A DNA stretch of 35,648 nt from the NCBI GenBank assembly GCA_021826685.1, contig JAKAYT010000012.1, positions 1 through 35,648 of the forward strand, read 5' to 3'. The DNA comes from Thermoplasmata archaeon. GTDB taxonomy: Archaea > Thermoplasmatota > Thermoplasmata > Lutacidiplasmatales > UBA184. How positions within the stretch are numbered: the stretch's first letter is position 1; the number at the start of each line of letters is the position of its first letter. Positions 22,872 to 30,309 of the stretch are shown piece by piece. Below the pieces are notes generated by a model that was not told the origin of the DNA, did no database searches, and saw nothing but the letters and a program-made list of their open reading frames with translations. A program made the translations under genes and the position numbers.

Positions 22872-23519
22872 ATGAAGCTGTTCCTCGACACCGCGAGCGT
22901 GAAAGAGATCCGCACGATGTGGGAGATCGGGATCCTGGACGGGGTCACGACGAACCCGACCCTCGTCGCGAAGGAAGGCCGCAAGTTCGAAGAGGTCCTC
23001 CGCGAGATCTGCGCGCTCGGCGTGCCGAGCGTCTCGGCAGAGGTCGTCGCGACCGACGTCGAAGGAATGCTCCGCGAGGGGCGGCACCTGCGCGGCCTAC
23101 ACCCTTCGATCTACGTCAAGGTCCCGATGACGCCCGCCGGGCTCCAGGCGACGAAGACCCTCGCGAGCGAAGGGACCCGGGTCAACATGACGCTCGTCTT
23201 CAGCGCCAACCAGGCTCTCCTCGCTGCCAAGGTCGGCGCCGCCTATGTGAGCCCGTTCATCGGACGCCTGGACGATCAGGGGGAGGTGGGCATGGAGCTC
23301 ATCCGGGACATCGTCGCGATCTACTCCAACTACCGCTTCTCGACCGAGATCCTCGTGGCCAGCGTGCGGCATCCGGTCCACGTGCTCGAGGCGGCAAAGC
23401 TCGGAGCCCACATCGCTACCATGCCCTACGCGGTGATGGAGAAGCTCGTCCAGCACCCGTTGACCGACCTCGGTCTCGCTCGGTTCCTGAAAGACTGGGA
23501 AAAGGTCCCGAGGGGCTGA
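22872..23519 (+). CDS. tal: Transaldolase (small, FSA-like subfamily)
   Basis: A 215-residue TIM-barrel enzyme of the non-oxidative pentose phosphate route that moves a dihydroxyacetone unit between sugar phosphates. It opens [13 protein letters not shown] and [13 protein letters not shown]; the Schiff-base lysine is Lys83 in YVKVP. Two positions separate transaldolase from fructose-6-phosphate aldolase: Glu57 in SAEVV (Gln in the aldolase) and Ser127-Pro-Phe129 in [10 protein letters not shown] (Ala-Pro-Tyr in the aldolase). Both are the transaldolase type. It probably shares a transcript with the transketolase-like gene 26 bases upstream. ATG 22872 begins the first strand of the barrel, as usual. 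Confidence 0.95.
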   Translation: MKLFLDTASVKEIRTMWEIGILDGVTTNPTLVAKEGRKFEEVLREICALGVPSVSAEVVATDVEGMLREGRHLRGLHPSIYVKVPMTPAGLQATKTLASEGTRVNMTLVFSANQALLAAKVGAAYVSPFIGRLDDQGEVGMELIRDIVAIYSNYRFSTEILVASVRHPVHVLEAAKLGAHIATMPYAVMEKLVQHPLTDLGLARFLKDWEKVPRG

Positions 23520-23565
23520 GCCGCGGCGCGGGGGTTATCGGCTCGGCCGCACTGCCCCCTTCGGC

Positions 23566-23850
23566 GTGAGCGACCCGGATCTGTTGGGCAAGTATCTGCG
23601 CGTGACCCGCGAGGCGCTCGCCCGCGTGGGACCCGCCCCTCCGTCGCGTTCGTTCCTCGCGACGGCGGCCGATGATGTCCTGCAGATGGCGCGCGCCTAC
23701 CTCGCCGACGCCGAGCACTTCGAGCGCTCGGGGGACCGGGAGCGTGCGCTCGCCGCCGTGAGCTACGCGCACGGATGGATCGACGCGGGGGTTCGGCTCG
23801 GCCTGCTGGACGGAGGCGACGATGACTCGAGGTTCACGCTCTACCGGTAG
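23566..23850 (+). CDS. DUF357 family protein
   Basis: A 94-residue, mostly helical archaeal protein. The segment MARAYLADAEHFERSGDRERALAAVSYAHGWIDAGVRLG has the D-A-x-x-F-x-x-x-G-D and Y-A-x-G-W-x-D-A-G pattern I associate with DUF357. Function is unknown. GTG 23566 is the start, with GGTTATCG about 30 bases upstream as a TATA-like box. Its 3' end overlaps the translin gene by 29 bases, and that gene overlaps the next by 4, so the three are translated from one message. Confidence 0.82.
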   Translation: MSDPDLLGKYLRVTREALARVGPAPPSRSFLATAADDVLQMARAYLADAEHFERSGDRERALAAVSYAHGWIDAGVRLGLLDGGDDDSRFTLYR

Positions 23851-24481
23851 GACCGGCTGGTCTCCCGGGATCCCGGAAGCCACCGTTCGCGCGATCGAGA
23901 CCCACCTCTCCGAACGCGAGGCGCGGCGGGAGCGGATCCACACCGACGCGCGCAACCTGCGCCGGGCCGCGCAGGGGGTGATGATCCTCTTGCACGAGGG
24001 AAAGCCGGCCGAAGGAGCCGCGCGGCGCCTCGGACGGGACCTGCGCGCGCTCGTCCGCGCGGCCCGGGCGGCGTGGGGCTCCGAGGCCGGGCTCGCCCGC
24101 GACGCAATCCAGGAAGCGGTGGAAGCACTCCTGCTCGTGGCCATCGATCGCGGCCGGCCGCTTCCGTCGCCCGCGGACATGGGGGTGGACCCCGAACCGT
24201 ACCTCCTCGGCCTCGGAGACGTCGTAGGGGAGGTCCGCCGGCGCGCGCTGCTGCAACTGGCTTCGGACGATCTCGAGTCGGCCGAGGCGTCGGTACGATT
24301 GATGGAACATCTGTACCAAACTCTAATGCGGTTCGACACCACGCGGGCGATCGTGCCGCTAAAGCCGAAGCAGGATACCGCCCGCTCGCTGCTCGAACGG
24401 ACCCGGGGCGAGGTCGTCCTCGCGCGAGTGCATGCCCGCTACCGCGGGGCATCGCTCCCCTCCGTTGCGGAGGAGCCGTGA
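23822..24481 (+). CDS. Archaeal translin-family protein
   Basis: A 219-residue all-helical protein of the translin/TRAX family, which in eukaryotes binds single-stranded RNA and DNA as a ring-shaped octamer and, with TRAX, acts as an RNase. The diagnostic end is present: RFDTTRAIVPLKPKQDTARSLLERTRGEV (about residues 173-201). The middle includes LGLGDVVGEVRRRALLQL, matching translin's central helices. Whether catalytic TRAX-type acidic residues are kept was not resolved. ATG 23822 lies inside the DUF357 gene; the first 15 residues look unconserved and a later start is possible. It overlaps the MTA phosphorylase start as GTGA. Its role in archaea is not established. Confidence 0.82.
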   Translation: MTRGSRSTGRTGWSPGIPEATVRAIETHLSEREARRERIHTDARNLRRAAQGVMILLHEGKPAEGAARRLGRDLRALVRAARAAWGSEAGLARDAIQEAVEALLLVAIDRGRPLPSPADMGVDPEPYLLGLGDVVGEVRRRALLQLASDDLESAEASVRLMEHLYQTLMRFDTTRAIVPLKPKQDTARSLLERTRGEVVLARVHARYRGASLPSVAEEP

Positions 24482-25272
24482 ACGACTCGGCCCGGACCAC
24501 GATCGCGGTCGTGGGGGGCTCGGGGGTCACCGGCATCTTCGAGAAGGGGGCGACCGTTCGCCACCGGGTCGGCACACCGTGGGGTCCCCCTTCCGGACCC
24601 ATCGAGGAGGGTACGGTCGGGGGCGTCCGAGTGCTCTTCCTGCCTCGTCATGGGCCGGGCCACACGATCCCGCCCCACATGGTGAACTACCGCGCCAACG
24701 TCGATGCGCTGATCGGCCTCGGAGCGCAGGCGATCGTGACCGTAAGCTCGGTCGGATCGTTGCGCGAGGACCTGTCTCCCGGGACGTTCGTGCTTCCCGA
24801 CCAGTTCGTCGATTTCACGAAGCGCCGGCCCACGACCTTCTATGACGGAGGACGCGTGATGCACGTCAGTCTCGCCGATCCGTTCTGTCCCGACCTCCTT
24901 TCGGCGGCGAAGGCCACGGGGGCTCAGCTCGGGATCCCGTTCGCCGAGAAACGGACGTACGTGTGCGTCGAGGGGCCGCGATTCTCTACCCGTGCGGAGT
25001 CGAAGTTCTTCCGAGGGTTCGCCGACATCATCGGGATGACCCTGGTTCCCGAGGTCACGCTCGCTCGGGAGCGGGGAATCTGCTACGCGTGCCTCGCGAT
25101 GGTCACGGACTTCGACGTGTGGGCCGATCGTCCGGTCGAGCTCGCGGAGATGCTGAAGGTCATGTCGAACAACGTCGAGCGGATGCAGAAGGTCCTTTCG
25201 AGCCTGATCCCGGCGCTCGCGCACCGTCCGACGTGCCAGTGCGCCCACGCGCTCGACAGCGCCGGGGTATGA
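24478..25272 (+). CDS. mtnP: S-methyl-5'-thioadenosine phosphorylase
   Basis: A 264-residue trimeric PNP-family enzyme that splits methylthioadenosine with phosphate to adenine and methylthioribose 1-phosphate, a polyamine and methionine salvage step. Phosphate contacts are GGSGV (13-17) and PRHGPGHTIPPHMVNYRAN; the substrate site has CVEGPRFSTRAES, IGMTLVPEVTLARE and MVTDFDVW. The Asp in TDFD favours adenine over hypoxanthine substrates. GTG 24478 overlaps the translin stop by 4 bases and starts just before the first strand; the frame continues upstream but that part overlaps translin. The C-terminus has CQCAHAL, with paired cysteines seen in thermophilic homologues as a disulfide site (recall, not checked). 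Confidence 0.94.
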   Translation: MNDSARTTIAVVGGSGVTGIFEKGATVRHRVGTPWGPPSGPIEEGTVGGVRVLFLPRHGPGHTIPPHMVNYRANVDALIGLGAQAIVTVSSVGSLREDLSPGTFVLPDQFVDFTKRRPTTFYDGGRVMHVSLADPFCPDLLSAAKATGAQLGIPFAEKRTYVCVEGPRFSTRAESKFFRGFADIIGMTLVPEVTLARERGICYACLAMVTDFDVWADRPVELAEMLKVMSNNVERMQKVLSSLIPALAHRPTCQCAHALDSAGV

Positions 25273-25278
25273 CCCGAC

Positions 25279-25530
25279 TCACTCGTTGCGGACGCGGCGT
25301 ACCGCGATCGGGATCACGCCGGCATCGAACTCGTGCTCGGCGATCTCCACGGGATCGATGAGCTCCGCGGGGACGTCGGTCAAGATGGGGGCTCCCAAGG
25401 AGATCTGCAACGCACGGGCGCCGAGTATCCGGGCCCGCTCGAAGCGGGTGAATTGTTCCGGTCCCTTGGGTTGGCTGTTGGTGAGCGACGGCACGGCCAA
25501 CTCCTCGGGGCCGCGCAAGCTCGCGGCCAT
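25279..25530 (-). CDS. rpo6: DNA-directed RNA polymerase subunit Rpo6 (K)
   Basis: An 83-residue subunit of archaeal RNA polymerase, the counterpart of bacterial omega and eukaryotic Rpb6, which helps assemble and stabilise the enzyme. The conserved core reads [22 protein letters not shown], followed by [22 protein letters not shown] at the end. ATG 25530 is chosen because a TATA box is centred about 29 bases upstream and the core follows after a short variable N-terminus; an in-frame ATG further up would add 28 unconserved residues across that box. It converges with the MTA phosphorylase gene, only 6 bases away. Confidence 0.95.
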   Translation of the reverse strand: MAASLRGPEELAVPSLTNSQPKGPEQFTRFERARILGARALQISLGAPILTDVPAELIDPVEIAEHEFDAGVIPIAVRRVRNE

Positions 25531-25554
25531 TAGAGAGTCGCCCACCCGGGGGAA

Positions 25555-25564
25555 GGTATTTACG
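25555..25564 (-). promoter_or_regulatory. TATA box of rpo6
   Basis: The minus strand reads CGTAAATACC, centred about 29 bases before ATG 25530, which suggests a leaderless or nearly leaderless message. Confidence 0.6.
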
Positions 25565-25647
25565 GTTTGCTTGGACGTCAGCGTGTGGCGGCGCCCGTCG
25601 CCCCGCCCCGGCATCGGCCGGACCGTTCGTTCGCGAGCACCGGCACC

Positions 25648-25654
25648 AAATTAG
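25648..25654 (+). promoter_or_regulatory. TATA-like element of the K+ channel gene
   Basis: AAATTAG is centred 26 bases before GTG 25677. GGAAGGAG at 25660-25667 could also act as a ribosome site if the message has a leader. Confidence 0.45.
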
Positions 25655-25676
25655 ACTTGGAAGGAGTTCGGTCGGC

Positions 25677-26732
25677 GTGGCGCACCCGTCTCTCGACTAC
25701 TATCGACTGCTCCTGCGCCGGCTCTGGAAGTTCCTGCTGGCCTATGTGAGTCTGCTCGTTGCGGCGGCGGCAGGTTTCAACTACCTCGAGTACGACGGCC
25801 ACGATGCGTTCACATCGTTCTATTGGGCGGTCATCACGATATCCACCGTCGGGTACGGGGACGTCTATCCGACGACGACCTACGCCCGTGCGTTCACGAT
25901 TGCCGTCATCCTGATCGCCGTCTTCTTGGTCGCCTACCTAATCTCTATCATCATCAGCGTAGTGACGGAGTCCTCCCGCAACCGTTCCATGGGGATACTG
26001 GGTACCGACTTCAAGGGCCACACGGTCGTCATCGGGTACGGGTCGACCGGCCGCACGGCCGTGCGCGAGCTCCTCGCGACCGGCCAGCGGATTGCCGTCG
26101 TGACGAACGACGCGGACGAGGTGCCGAACATCCGCTCGCTGGCCGGCGAGGACCGCCTGTTCGTCACCTACTTCACGAGCGGCGAGCGCGAGGTACTGGA
26201 CCGCGTGTCGGTTGCGACCGCGAGCGCCGTCATCGTATGCACGGCCGATGACACCTCGAACCTCGTCATCGCGCTCGCCGTTCGCACCGCCGCGCCGAAC
26301 GCCCGACTGGTCGTATCGGTGAGCCGCTCGGAACTCAAGAAGACCCTGCTCTTGGCCGGCGTCACGTACGTCACGAGCCCGGCCGAGATGGGCGGCCGCC
26401 TGCTGGCGAACGCGTCGCTCAAGCCCGACGTCGCGAACGCCTTCGAGAACCTGACCACCGCGAGCTACGGCGTCGACATCGCCGAATTCTCCCTGACCGA
26501 GAACACGCCGATCTCCTCCGAGTCGCTGAGCGAGGCCGAGCGGCTCACGCGAGCCGCTTCCGATTGTCTCGTGGTCGGATACGCGCGCCGGGATCAGGGC
26601 GGCGAGTTTCACACGATCCTGAACCCGCCTTCAACGTTCGCGTTCCGGCCCGGCGACCAGATCCTGGTGATGGGTTCCCAGGAGAACTTGCGCAAGTTCC
26701 AACGATGGATGGGGGTTCCGCCCGGGCGCTGA
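25677..26732 (+). CDS. Potassium channel with RCK (TrkA-N/TrkA-C) domains
   Basis: A 351-residue MthK-like channel for K+ in the cell membrane, gated by a cytoplasmic ring. It has a first membrane segment (about 18-36), a pore helix, the selectivity filter TVGYGD (57-62) and a second segment (about 70-97). These are followed by an RCK N domain with the Rossmann motif GYGSTGRTAV (about 118-127) and a TrkA-C domain near the end (FRPGDQILVMG). No internal start for a separate RCK ring is evident. GTG 25677 is the start. It is followed by an ion transporter gene after 9 bases, so the two are probably one unit for ion balance. Confidence 0.94.
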   Translation: MAHPSLDYYRLLLRRLWKFLLAYVSLLVAAAAGFNYLEYDGHDAFTSFYWAVITISTVGYGDVYPTTTYARAFTIAVILIAVFLVAYLISIIISVVTESSRNRSMGILGTDFKGHTVVIGYGSTGRTAVRELLATGQRIAVVTNDADEVPNIRSLAGEDRLFVTYFTSGEREVLDRVSVATASAVIVCTADDTSNLVIALAVRTAAPNARLVVSVSRSELKKTLLLAGVTYVTSPAEMGGRLLANASLKPDVANAFENLTTASYGVDIAEFSLTENTPISSESLSEAERLTRAASDCLVVGYARRDQGGEFHTILNPPSTFAFRPGDQILVMGSQENLRKFQRWMGVPPGR

Positions 26733-26741
26733 GGGCCCCCG

Positions 26742-28019
26742 ATGTGGACCCTCTCGGCGGCGGCCGCGCTCACCGTCTTCGCGGTCGCGATCCTCTTCGT
26801 GGCACTGTTCGAGCGCTATCGGCTGGTCACGGTCGGCGTGGCCGCCGCGGCGTCGCTCGCGATCGGGTGGGTCACTCCGTCCGAGCTGATCCCGAGCGGA
26901 CTCGCCGCGAACGGTTCGCTGATCGAGTGGAACGCGATCGCGCTCCTCGCGGGCCTTCTCGTCTACGCGGCGTTGCTCGGGGCCATCGGCCTCCCTCGCT
27001 GGGCCGCGCTCCGCCTCATCACCCATCTGCGGGGAAGCCCGGTCGCCGTGTACCTCGCCCTCGCGGGGCTCGCCTTCGGGCTCTCGATGGTGCTCAACTC
27101 GCTCGCGGTCGTCCTGCTCCTCGTGCCGGTCTCGCTGGAGGCTGCGCGGGAGTTGCGTCTGAACCCCCTGCCGTTCCTGTTCGTCGAGATCATGAGCGCG
27201 AACCTCGGGGGCACCGCCACGCTCATCGGGAGCCCCCCGAATCTCGTCCTGGGCTCGGCGTTCTCCCTTCCGTTCGCCGGATTCCTAGAGCACGCCACGC
27301 TCCCGGCGCTGGCAGCGCTCGGGGTGAGCGTCGCTTGGTTCTTGGGCCGGATCCCGAAGCAACCCTCCGAAGGAGCGCTCCCTCTCACGCCGGCGCCTCA
27401 TCTCGACCGTGCGCACGCTGCGGTCGCGCTCGCCGGGCTCGTGGCCATCGTCGGCGCGCTCGTTGACGCGACCAACCTCGGGATCCCCCTCTGGACGATC
27501 GGTATCGCGGCCGGAGCGCTCGGTCTCGCGATTGCCGGCGGACGGTTCGCGCGGGGCCTGCTTCGGGACTTCGACTGGTCCACGGTGCTCTTCCTCCTCT
27601 TCCTGTTCGTCCTGGTCGGAGCGCTCGTGGAGACCGGGGTCATCGGCCAATTCGCTTCCGGCGTTGAGAGCGCGGGGATATCGAACCCCTACGAGCTCGG
27701 CCTCCTCCTCCTGTGGACGCTCGGATTCGCCTCCGCGTTCGTGGACAACCTCCCGCTGGCCGCGATCACCGTCCCTCTCCTTCGGAGCCTGGGGACCGCG
27801 AGCGGCGTGTCGACCTCTCCGCTCGCCTACTCGGCCGCGATCGGCATGGGCGTGGGCGGTAACGGCACTCCGATCGGCTCGATCTCGAACGTGACCGCGC
27901 TCACCGCGGCCGGTAGGGATGGAGTGAAGATCGGTTGGAGCGCGTATCTTCGCGCCGCACTGCCGGCCATGGTCCTCGGCCTTGCCGCCGCAAGCGCCGT
28001 CTGGCTGCTCGTCGGGTAG
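26742..28019 (+). CDS. Ion transporter superfamily (ArsB/NhaD/CitM-like) permease
   Basis: A 425-residue membrane protein with about 11-12 segments. It has the two-fold repeat of the ion transporter superfamily: SANLGGTATLIGSPPNLVLG in the first half and GMGVGGNGTPIGSISNVTAL in the second, each with the re-entrant helix-hairpin signature. DNLPLAAITVPLL between them matches the second half of ArsB/P-protein members. No arsR, arsC or partner ATPase is near, so arsenite export is not favoured; Na+/H+ exchange or anion transport are alternatives. ATG 26742 lies 9 bases after the K+ channel stop, which suggests a shared role in ion or pH balance. Confidence 0.85.
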   Translation: MWTLSAAAALTVFAVAILFVALFERYRLVTVGVAAAASLAIGWVTPSELIPSGLAANGSLIEWNAIALLAGLLVYAALLGAIGLPRWAALRLITHLRGSPVAVYLALAGLAFGLSMVLNSLAVVLLLVPVSLEAARELRLNPLPFLFVEIMSANLGGTATLIGSPPNLVLGSAFSLPFAGFLEHATLPALAALGVSVAWFLGRIPKQPSEGALPLTPAPHLDRAHAAVALAGLVAIVGALVDATNLGIPLWTIGIAAGALGLAIAGGRFARGLLRDFDWSTVLFLLFLFVLVGALVETGVIGQFASGVESAGISNPYELGLLLLWTLGFASAFVDNLPLAAITVPLLRSLGTASGVSTSPLAYSAAIGMGVGGNGTPIGSISNVTALTAAGRDGVKIGWSAYLRAALPAMVLGLAAASAVWLLVG

Positions 28020-28556
28020 CGCCCTCCCGGATAGCCGCTTGCCCCGACTCCCGCAGACTATGGCATCCGAGTTTCCGTAGAACCGCGCCTTATCTCCTCC
28101 TCGCTAGGAATCCTCGGGAGAATCGGCTTCGAAGGCGCCTCGTTCGGCGGGTACCCCGATCCGAGCTTCTCTTGGATGCTCAGCCCCACTATCCGGTAGC
28201 CGTATCGGGGGCCGGCCTCGTCCCTATCTCGCGGTCGGCTTATCTTTCCCGATCGGGCGCTCTCCTCTTCGCCCCGGTCGTGCAGGGGGCGTAGGTCCAT
28301 TTCGATATCGTCGCGCGATCCGCACCGGTACCCTCCTGCCGGGAGAACGGTGTGACCATGACCCGGGCGCGGACAACTTTCACCGAGGGCCCCCCTCCAC
28401 AGCGGCGTTGGCCAAACCGGGCCGTTATCGGCCGGCGGAGAACCCTTCGGGGAAGTGATCTCGGCGGGGACGAAGGCGAGCCTCGGTGACCGGATCGAGA
28501 ACTACGGAGGCACGAAGCAGATCGGGCCCGGCCGACATTCCCTGACGCGCTCCGCG
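28020..28556. other. Long gene-free stretch with TATA-like box and hairpins; candidate structured RNA about 28265-28565
   Basis: No reading frame here looks like a real protein; one minus-strand frame at 28058-28300 has mixed codon use and is doubtful. A TATA-like GCTTATCT at 28238-28245 would start plus-strand RNA near 28267. Downstream lie a 6-bp stem (CGCCCC at 28270-28275 with GGGGCG at 28286-28291), a 5-bp stem (GGCCG at 28420-28424 with CGGCC at 28429-28433), a CCC-TTCG-GGG tetraloop hairpin (28443-28452) and a strong terminal hairpin (28538-28564). RNase P and SRP signature motifs were looked for and not found. Confidence 0.4.
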
Positions 28557-28564
28557 TTAGGGAA
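28538..28564. repeat. 11-bp hairpin over the 3' end of the orphan gene
   Basis: TTCCCTGACGC pairs with GCGTTAGGGAA (one G-T pair) around a 5-base loop. It spans the TAA stop (28557-28559) of the minus-strand gene that follows. It could end or protect that transcript, or form the 3' end of a plus-strand RNA. Confidence 0.55.
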
Positions 28565-28976
28565 ACGAACCCGGCGGAGCGATGCCCGAGGGACCCCCGA
28601 TCGCGGTCCAGAAATTGTCCTGCCAGAAGTCAACCTCTTCTTGGACCCGGCGCAGCGGAACGATGCGAAGCCCGCCCCGCACGGCATCCTCCCGTCGATG
28701 GCGCAGTTCGTCGACGGACTCGTGGGAGAGCTCTTCGAGGACCTTCTCGAGGTCGGACTTGAACCCCAGATCCAGGATACGATCCGGATGCCGCAGCACG
28801 ATCCGAAAGTGATGCTGCGAGCCCGAGCCCTGGACCCGGAGCACCTGCCAGCTGAGATGCTCTTGGCGTTCGGCTGCGAGGCGGAAGGCGGCGAGGTTGC
28901 CGAGAGACTCCGCGATGAAGTTGTCGTCGGAGAGTCCCGGGCGCAGATAGATCCCGACTTCGATGCCCCGATGCAT
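28557..28976 (-). CDS. Orphan protein of unknown function (139 aa)
   Basis: I do not recognise this protein. It reads as a real gene: codon third positions are strongly G or C, as in its neighbours, the sequence alternates strands and charged helices (such as KSDLEKVLEELSHESVDEL), and a TATA box (GGAATAAGC on the minus strand, 28998-29006) is centred 26 bases before ATG 28976. It is soluble, with no membrane segment or cysteine. The start MHRGIEVGIYLRPGLSDDNFI and the middle HHFRIVLRHPDRILDLG look like beta strands of a small alpha/beta fold. The C-terminus contains VDFWQDNFWTAIGG. It stands alone, with its stop in a strong hairpin. Confidence 0.6.
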   Translation of the reverse strand: MHRGIEVGIYLRPGLSDDNFIAESLGNLAAFRLAAERQEHLSWQVLRVQGSGSQHHFRIVLRHPDRILDLGFKSDLEKVLEELSHESVDELRHRREDAVRGGLRIVPLRRVQEEVDFWQDNFWTAIGGPSGIAPPGSFP

Positions 28977-28997
28977 ACGTTGAGCCTTCCCTCCCGT

Positions 28998-29006
28998 GCT
29001 TATTCC
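28998..29006 (-). promoter_or_regulatory. TATA box of the orphan gene
   Basis: Minus-strand GGAATAAGC is centred 26 bases before ATG 28976. Confidence 0.5.
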
Positions 29007-29167
29007 AGCGGTCGTTCCGAACGAAGCGACGAGGGGTCTCCTACGGGGTTCGAAGGTCGACCGCGCCGCACTTCGTGGTCCCGGCTCGCCAACTTATCGT
29101 GCACCTCCAAGGCAGTCTCCTGGAGGCCGGGAACGCAAAAAGTGGGTCCGGTGACTTCGACGTGCAT
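29000..29167 (-). CDS. Possible 55-residue protein, doubtful
   Basis: A short frame starting MHVEVTGPTFCVPGLQETALEVH begins at ATG 29167, with a TATA-like GATATATC at 29199-29206 about 35 bases upstream. Codon use is less biased than in sure genes and the stop overlaps the next promoter. No family is recognised; it may be chance. Confidence 0.25.
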   Translation of the reverse strand: MHVEVTGPTFCVPGLQETALEVHDKLASRDHEVRRGRPSNPVGDPSSLRSERPLE

Positions 29168-29284
29168 ACTGCGTATCGAAGTAATCAGCCGTCTCGGGGA
29201 TATATCAGCGAGGCAGACTCCCTTCCATGGTCCGAACGGTCCGGCACGGAGCCGGGGGCCGGTCAGGGGCCACTCGCACGCGAG

Positions 29285-29358
29285 TGCGGGCACCGGGATT
29301 TGAACCCGAGTTATAGGCTTGGCAAGCCTATGTGATAACCAGACTACACTATGCCCGC
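29285..29358 (-). tRNA. tRNA-Gly (anticodon GCC)
   Basis: On the minus strand the acceptor GCGGGCA pairs with TGCCCGC, and the anticodon stem TAGGC pairs with GCCTA around loop TTGCCAA (anticodon GCC). The T loop is TTCAAAT and the discriminator is A at 29285. There is no intron and no encoded CCA. It is the second glycine tRNA in the window, the other having CCC. Confidence 0.96.
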
Positions 29359-29496
29359 AGCCGGCACGCGATGAGTGGCATTCCTACAAAAGACCTCTCG
29401 CCCGAACCCTGGGTCCGCTGCCGCGACCCGTTTCCGCCGTAGATTCCCTGGGGGAACGCTTGCCCGTGGCGACGAGGAGCCGCCGGCCGAGGAGTG

Positions 29497-29504
29497 TCTA
29501 ATAG
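29497..29504 (+). promoter_or_regulatory. TATA box of the trmI operon
   Basis: TCTAATAG is centred about 34 bases before ATG 29534, which leaves a leader of 8-10 bases and supports that ATG over a longer frame that begins before the promoter. Confidence 0.5.
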
Positions 29505-29533
29505 AAGTGCCCACTCGTCGCCTCGAGGCGCGG

Positions 29534-30307
29534 ATGTCCGAAGACGTATGGCGGGAGGGCGATGCGCTTGTGCTCAAACGGGTGGGGGAACCGCCCCTTC
29601 TCCTGCGACTCGACCGTGGCCCGATCCGGCTGGGCGACGCCGGACTGATCGATCTGACCTCCCTATTGGGCTCTCCCCCGGGCGGCTCGATCGACTGGCT
29701 GGGAACGCAGTACCGGGCGCTCCGCCCGAGCCTATCGGACCTGTTCGCGACGATGACGCGCGGAGCGCAGATCATCACGCCGAAGGATGGGGCTCGGATC
29801 CTGTCGCTCGCGTCGATCGCGCCGGGAGATCGGATCGGGGAGGCCGGGTCGGGCAGCGGAGCCTTGACGATCGCCCTCGCGTTCGCGGTTGGACCCTCGG
29901 GCATGGTGCTATCCTTCGATCGCCGTGCGGAAGCGATGCGGCTCGCGAAGGCGAACGTAGAACGCGCCGGACTGGGCCCCCGCGTCCGTTGGGTGGAGGG
30001 CGATGTGGTAAAGAGCGGGTGGCCCGAAGAGCATCTGGACGCGATCGTGCTCGACCTCCCCGAACCGTGGGCGGCGCTCGCCCCTTCTTATCGTGCGGTA
30101 CGGACCGGGGCGTGGATGGTTGCCTACACCCCTACCTATAACCAACTCGAGCGCACGGTCCGAACAATGCGCGAGATCGGGCTAGACGAGGTGCAGGCGC
30201 TGGAGGTGATCGAGCGCGCGCTGCACGTGGGTGAGGGCGGCACGCGCCCGAGCTTCGACATGTTGGGCCACACCGGATTCCTGTCCGCGGGGCGGAGGGT
30301 CGACTGA
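29534..30307 (+). CDS. trmI: tRNA (adenine-57/58-N1)-methyltransferase TrmI
   Basis: A 257-residue tetrameric SAM-dependent enzyme that methylates N1 of adenine 58 (and 57 in archaea) in the tRNA T loop. The N-terminal beta domain (about 1-70) precedes a Rossmann domain: GEAGSGSGALTIALA is SAM motif I, SFDRRAEAMRLAKANVE follows, and VLDLPEPWAAL is the motif with the catalytic Asp. The end HTGFLSAGRR is also typical. The frame extends 53 codons further up, but the family fold starts soon after ATG 29534. A membrane protein gene follows after 2 bases. Confidence 0.93.
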   Translation: MSEDVWREGDALVLKRVGEPPLLLRLDRGPIRLGDAGLIDLTSLLGSPPGGSIDWLGTQYRALRPSLSDLFATMTRGAQIITPKDGARILSLASIAPGDRIGEAGSGSGALTIALAFAVGPSGMVLSFDRRAEAMRLAKANVERAGLGPRVRWVEGDVVKSGWPEEHLDAIVLDLPEPWAALAPSYRAVRTGAWMVAYTPTYNQLERTVRTMREIGLDEVQALEVIERALHVGEGGTRPSFDMLGHTGFLSAGRRVD

Positions 30308-30309
30308 CC

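Noticed and set aside
24073-24477. A longer N-terminus for MTA phosphorylase
   Set aside because: It overlaps the translin gene in another frame. The phosphorylase fold begins directly after GTG 24478.
28058-28300. An 80-codon minus-strand frame
   Set aside because: It uses ATA and AGG codons not favoured by neighbouring genes, and no promoter or family motif is visible. Kept only as part of the gene-free stretch.
28265-28565. RNase P RNA or SRP RNA in the gene-free stretch
   Set aside because: The conserved core words of either RNA could not be found on either strand, so no family name is given.
28455-29303. A 282-codon plus-strand frame opposite the orphan gene
   Set aside because: Its composition shifts along its length and it runs into tRNA-Gly. 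The minus-strand frame has better codon bias and a promoter at the right distance.
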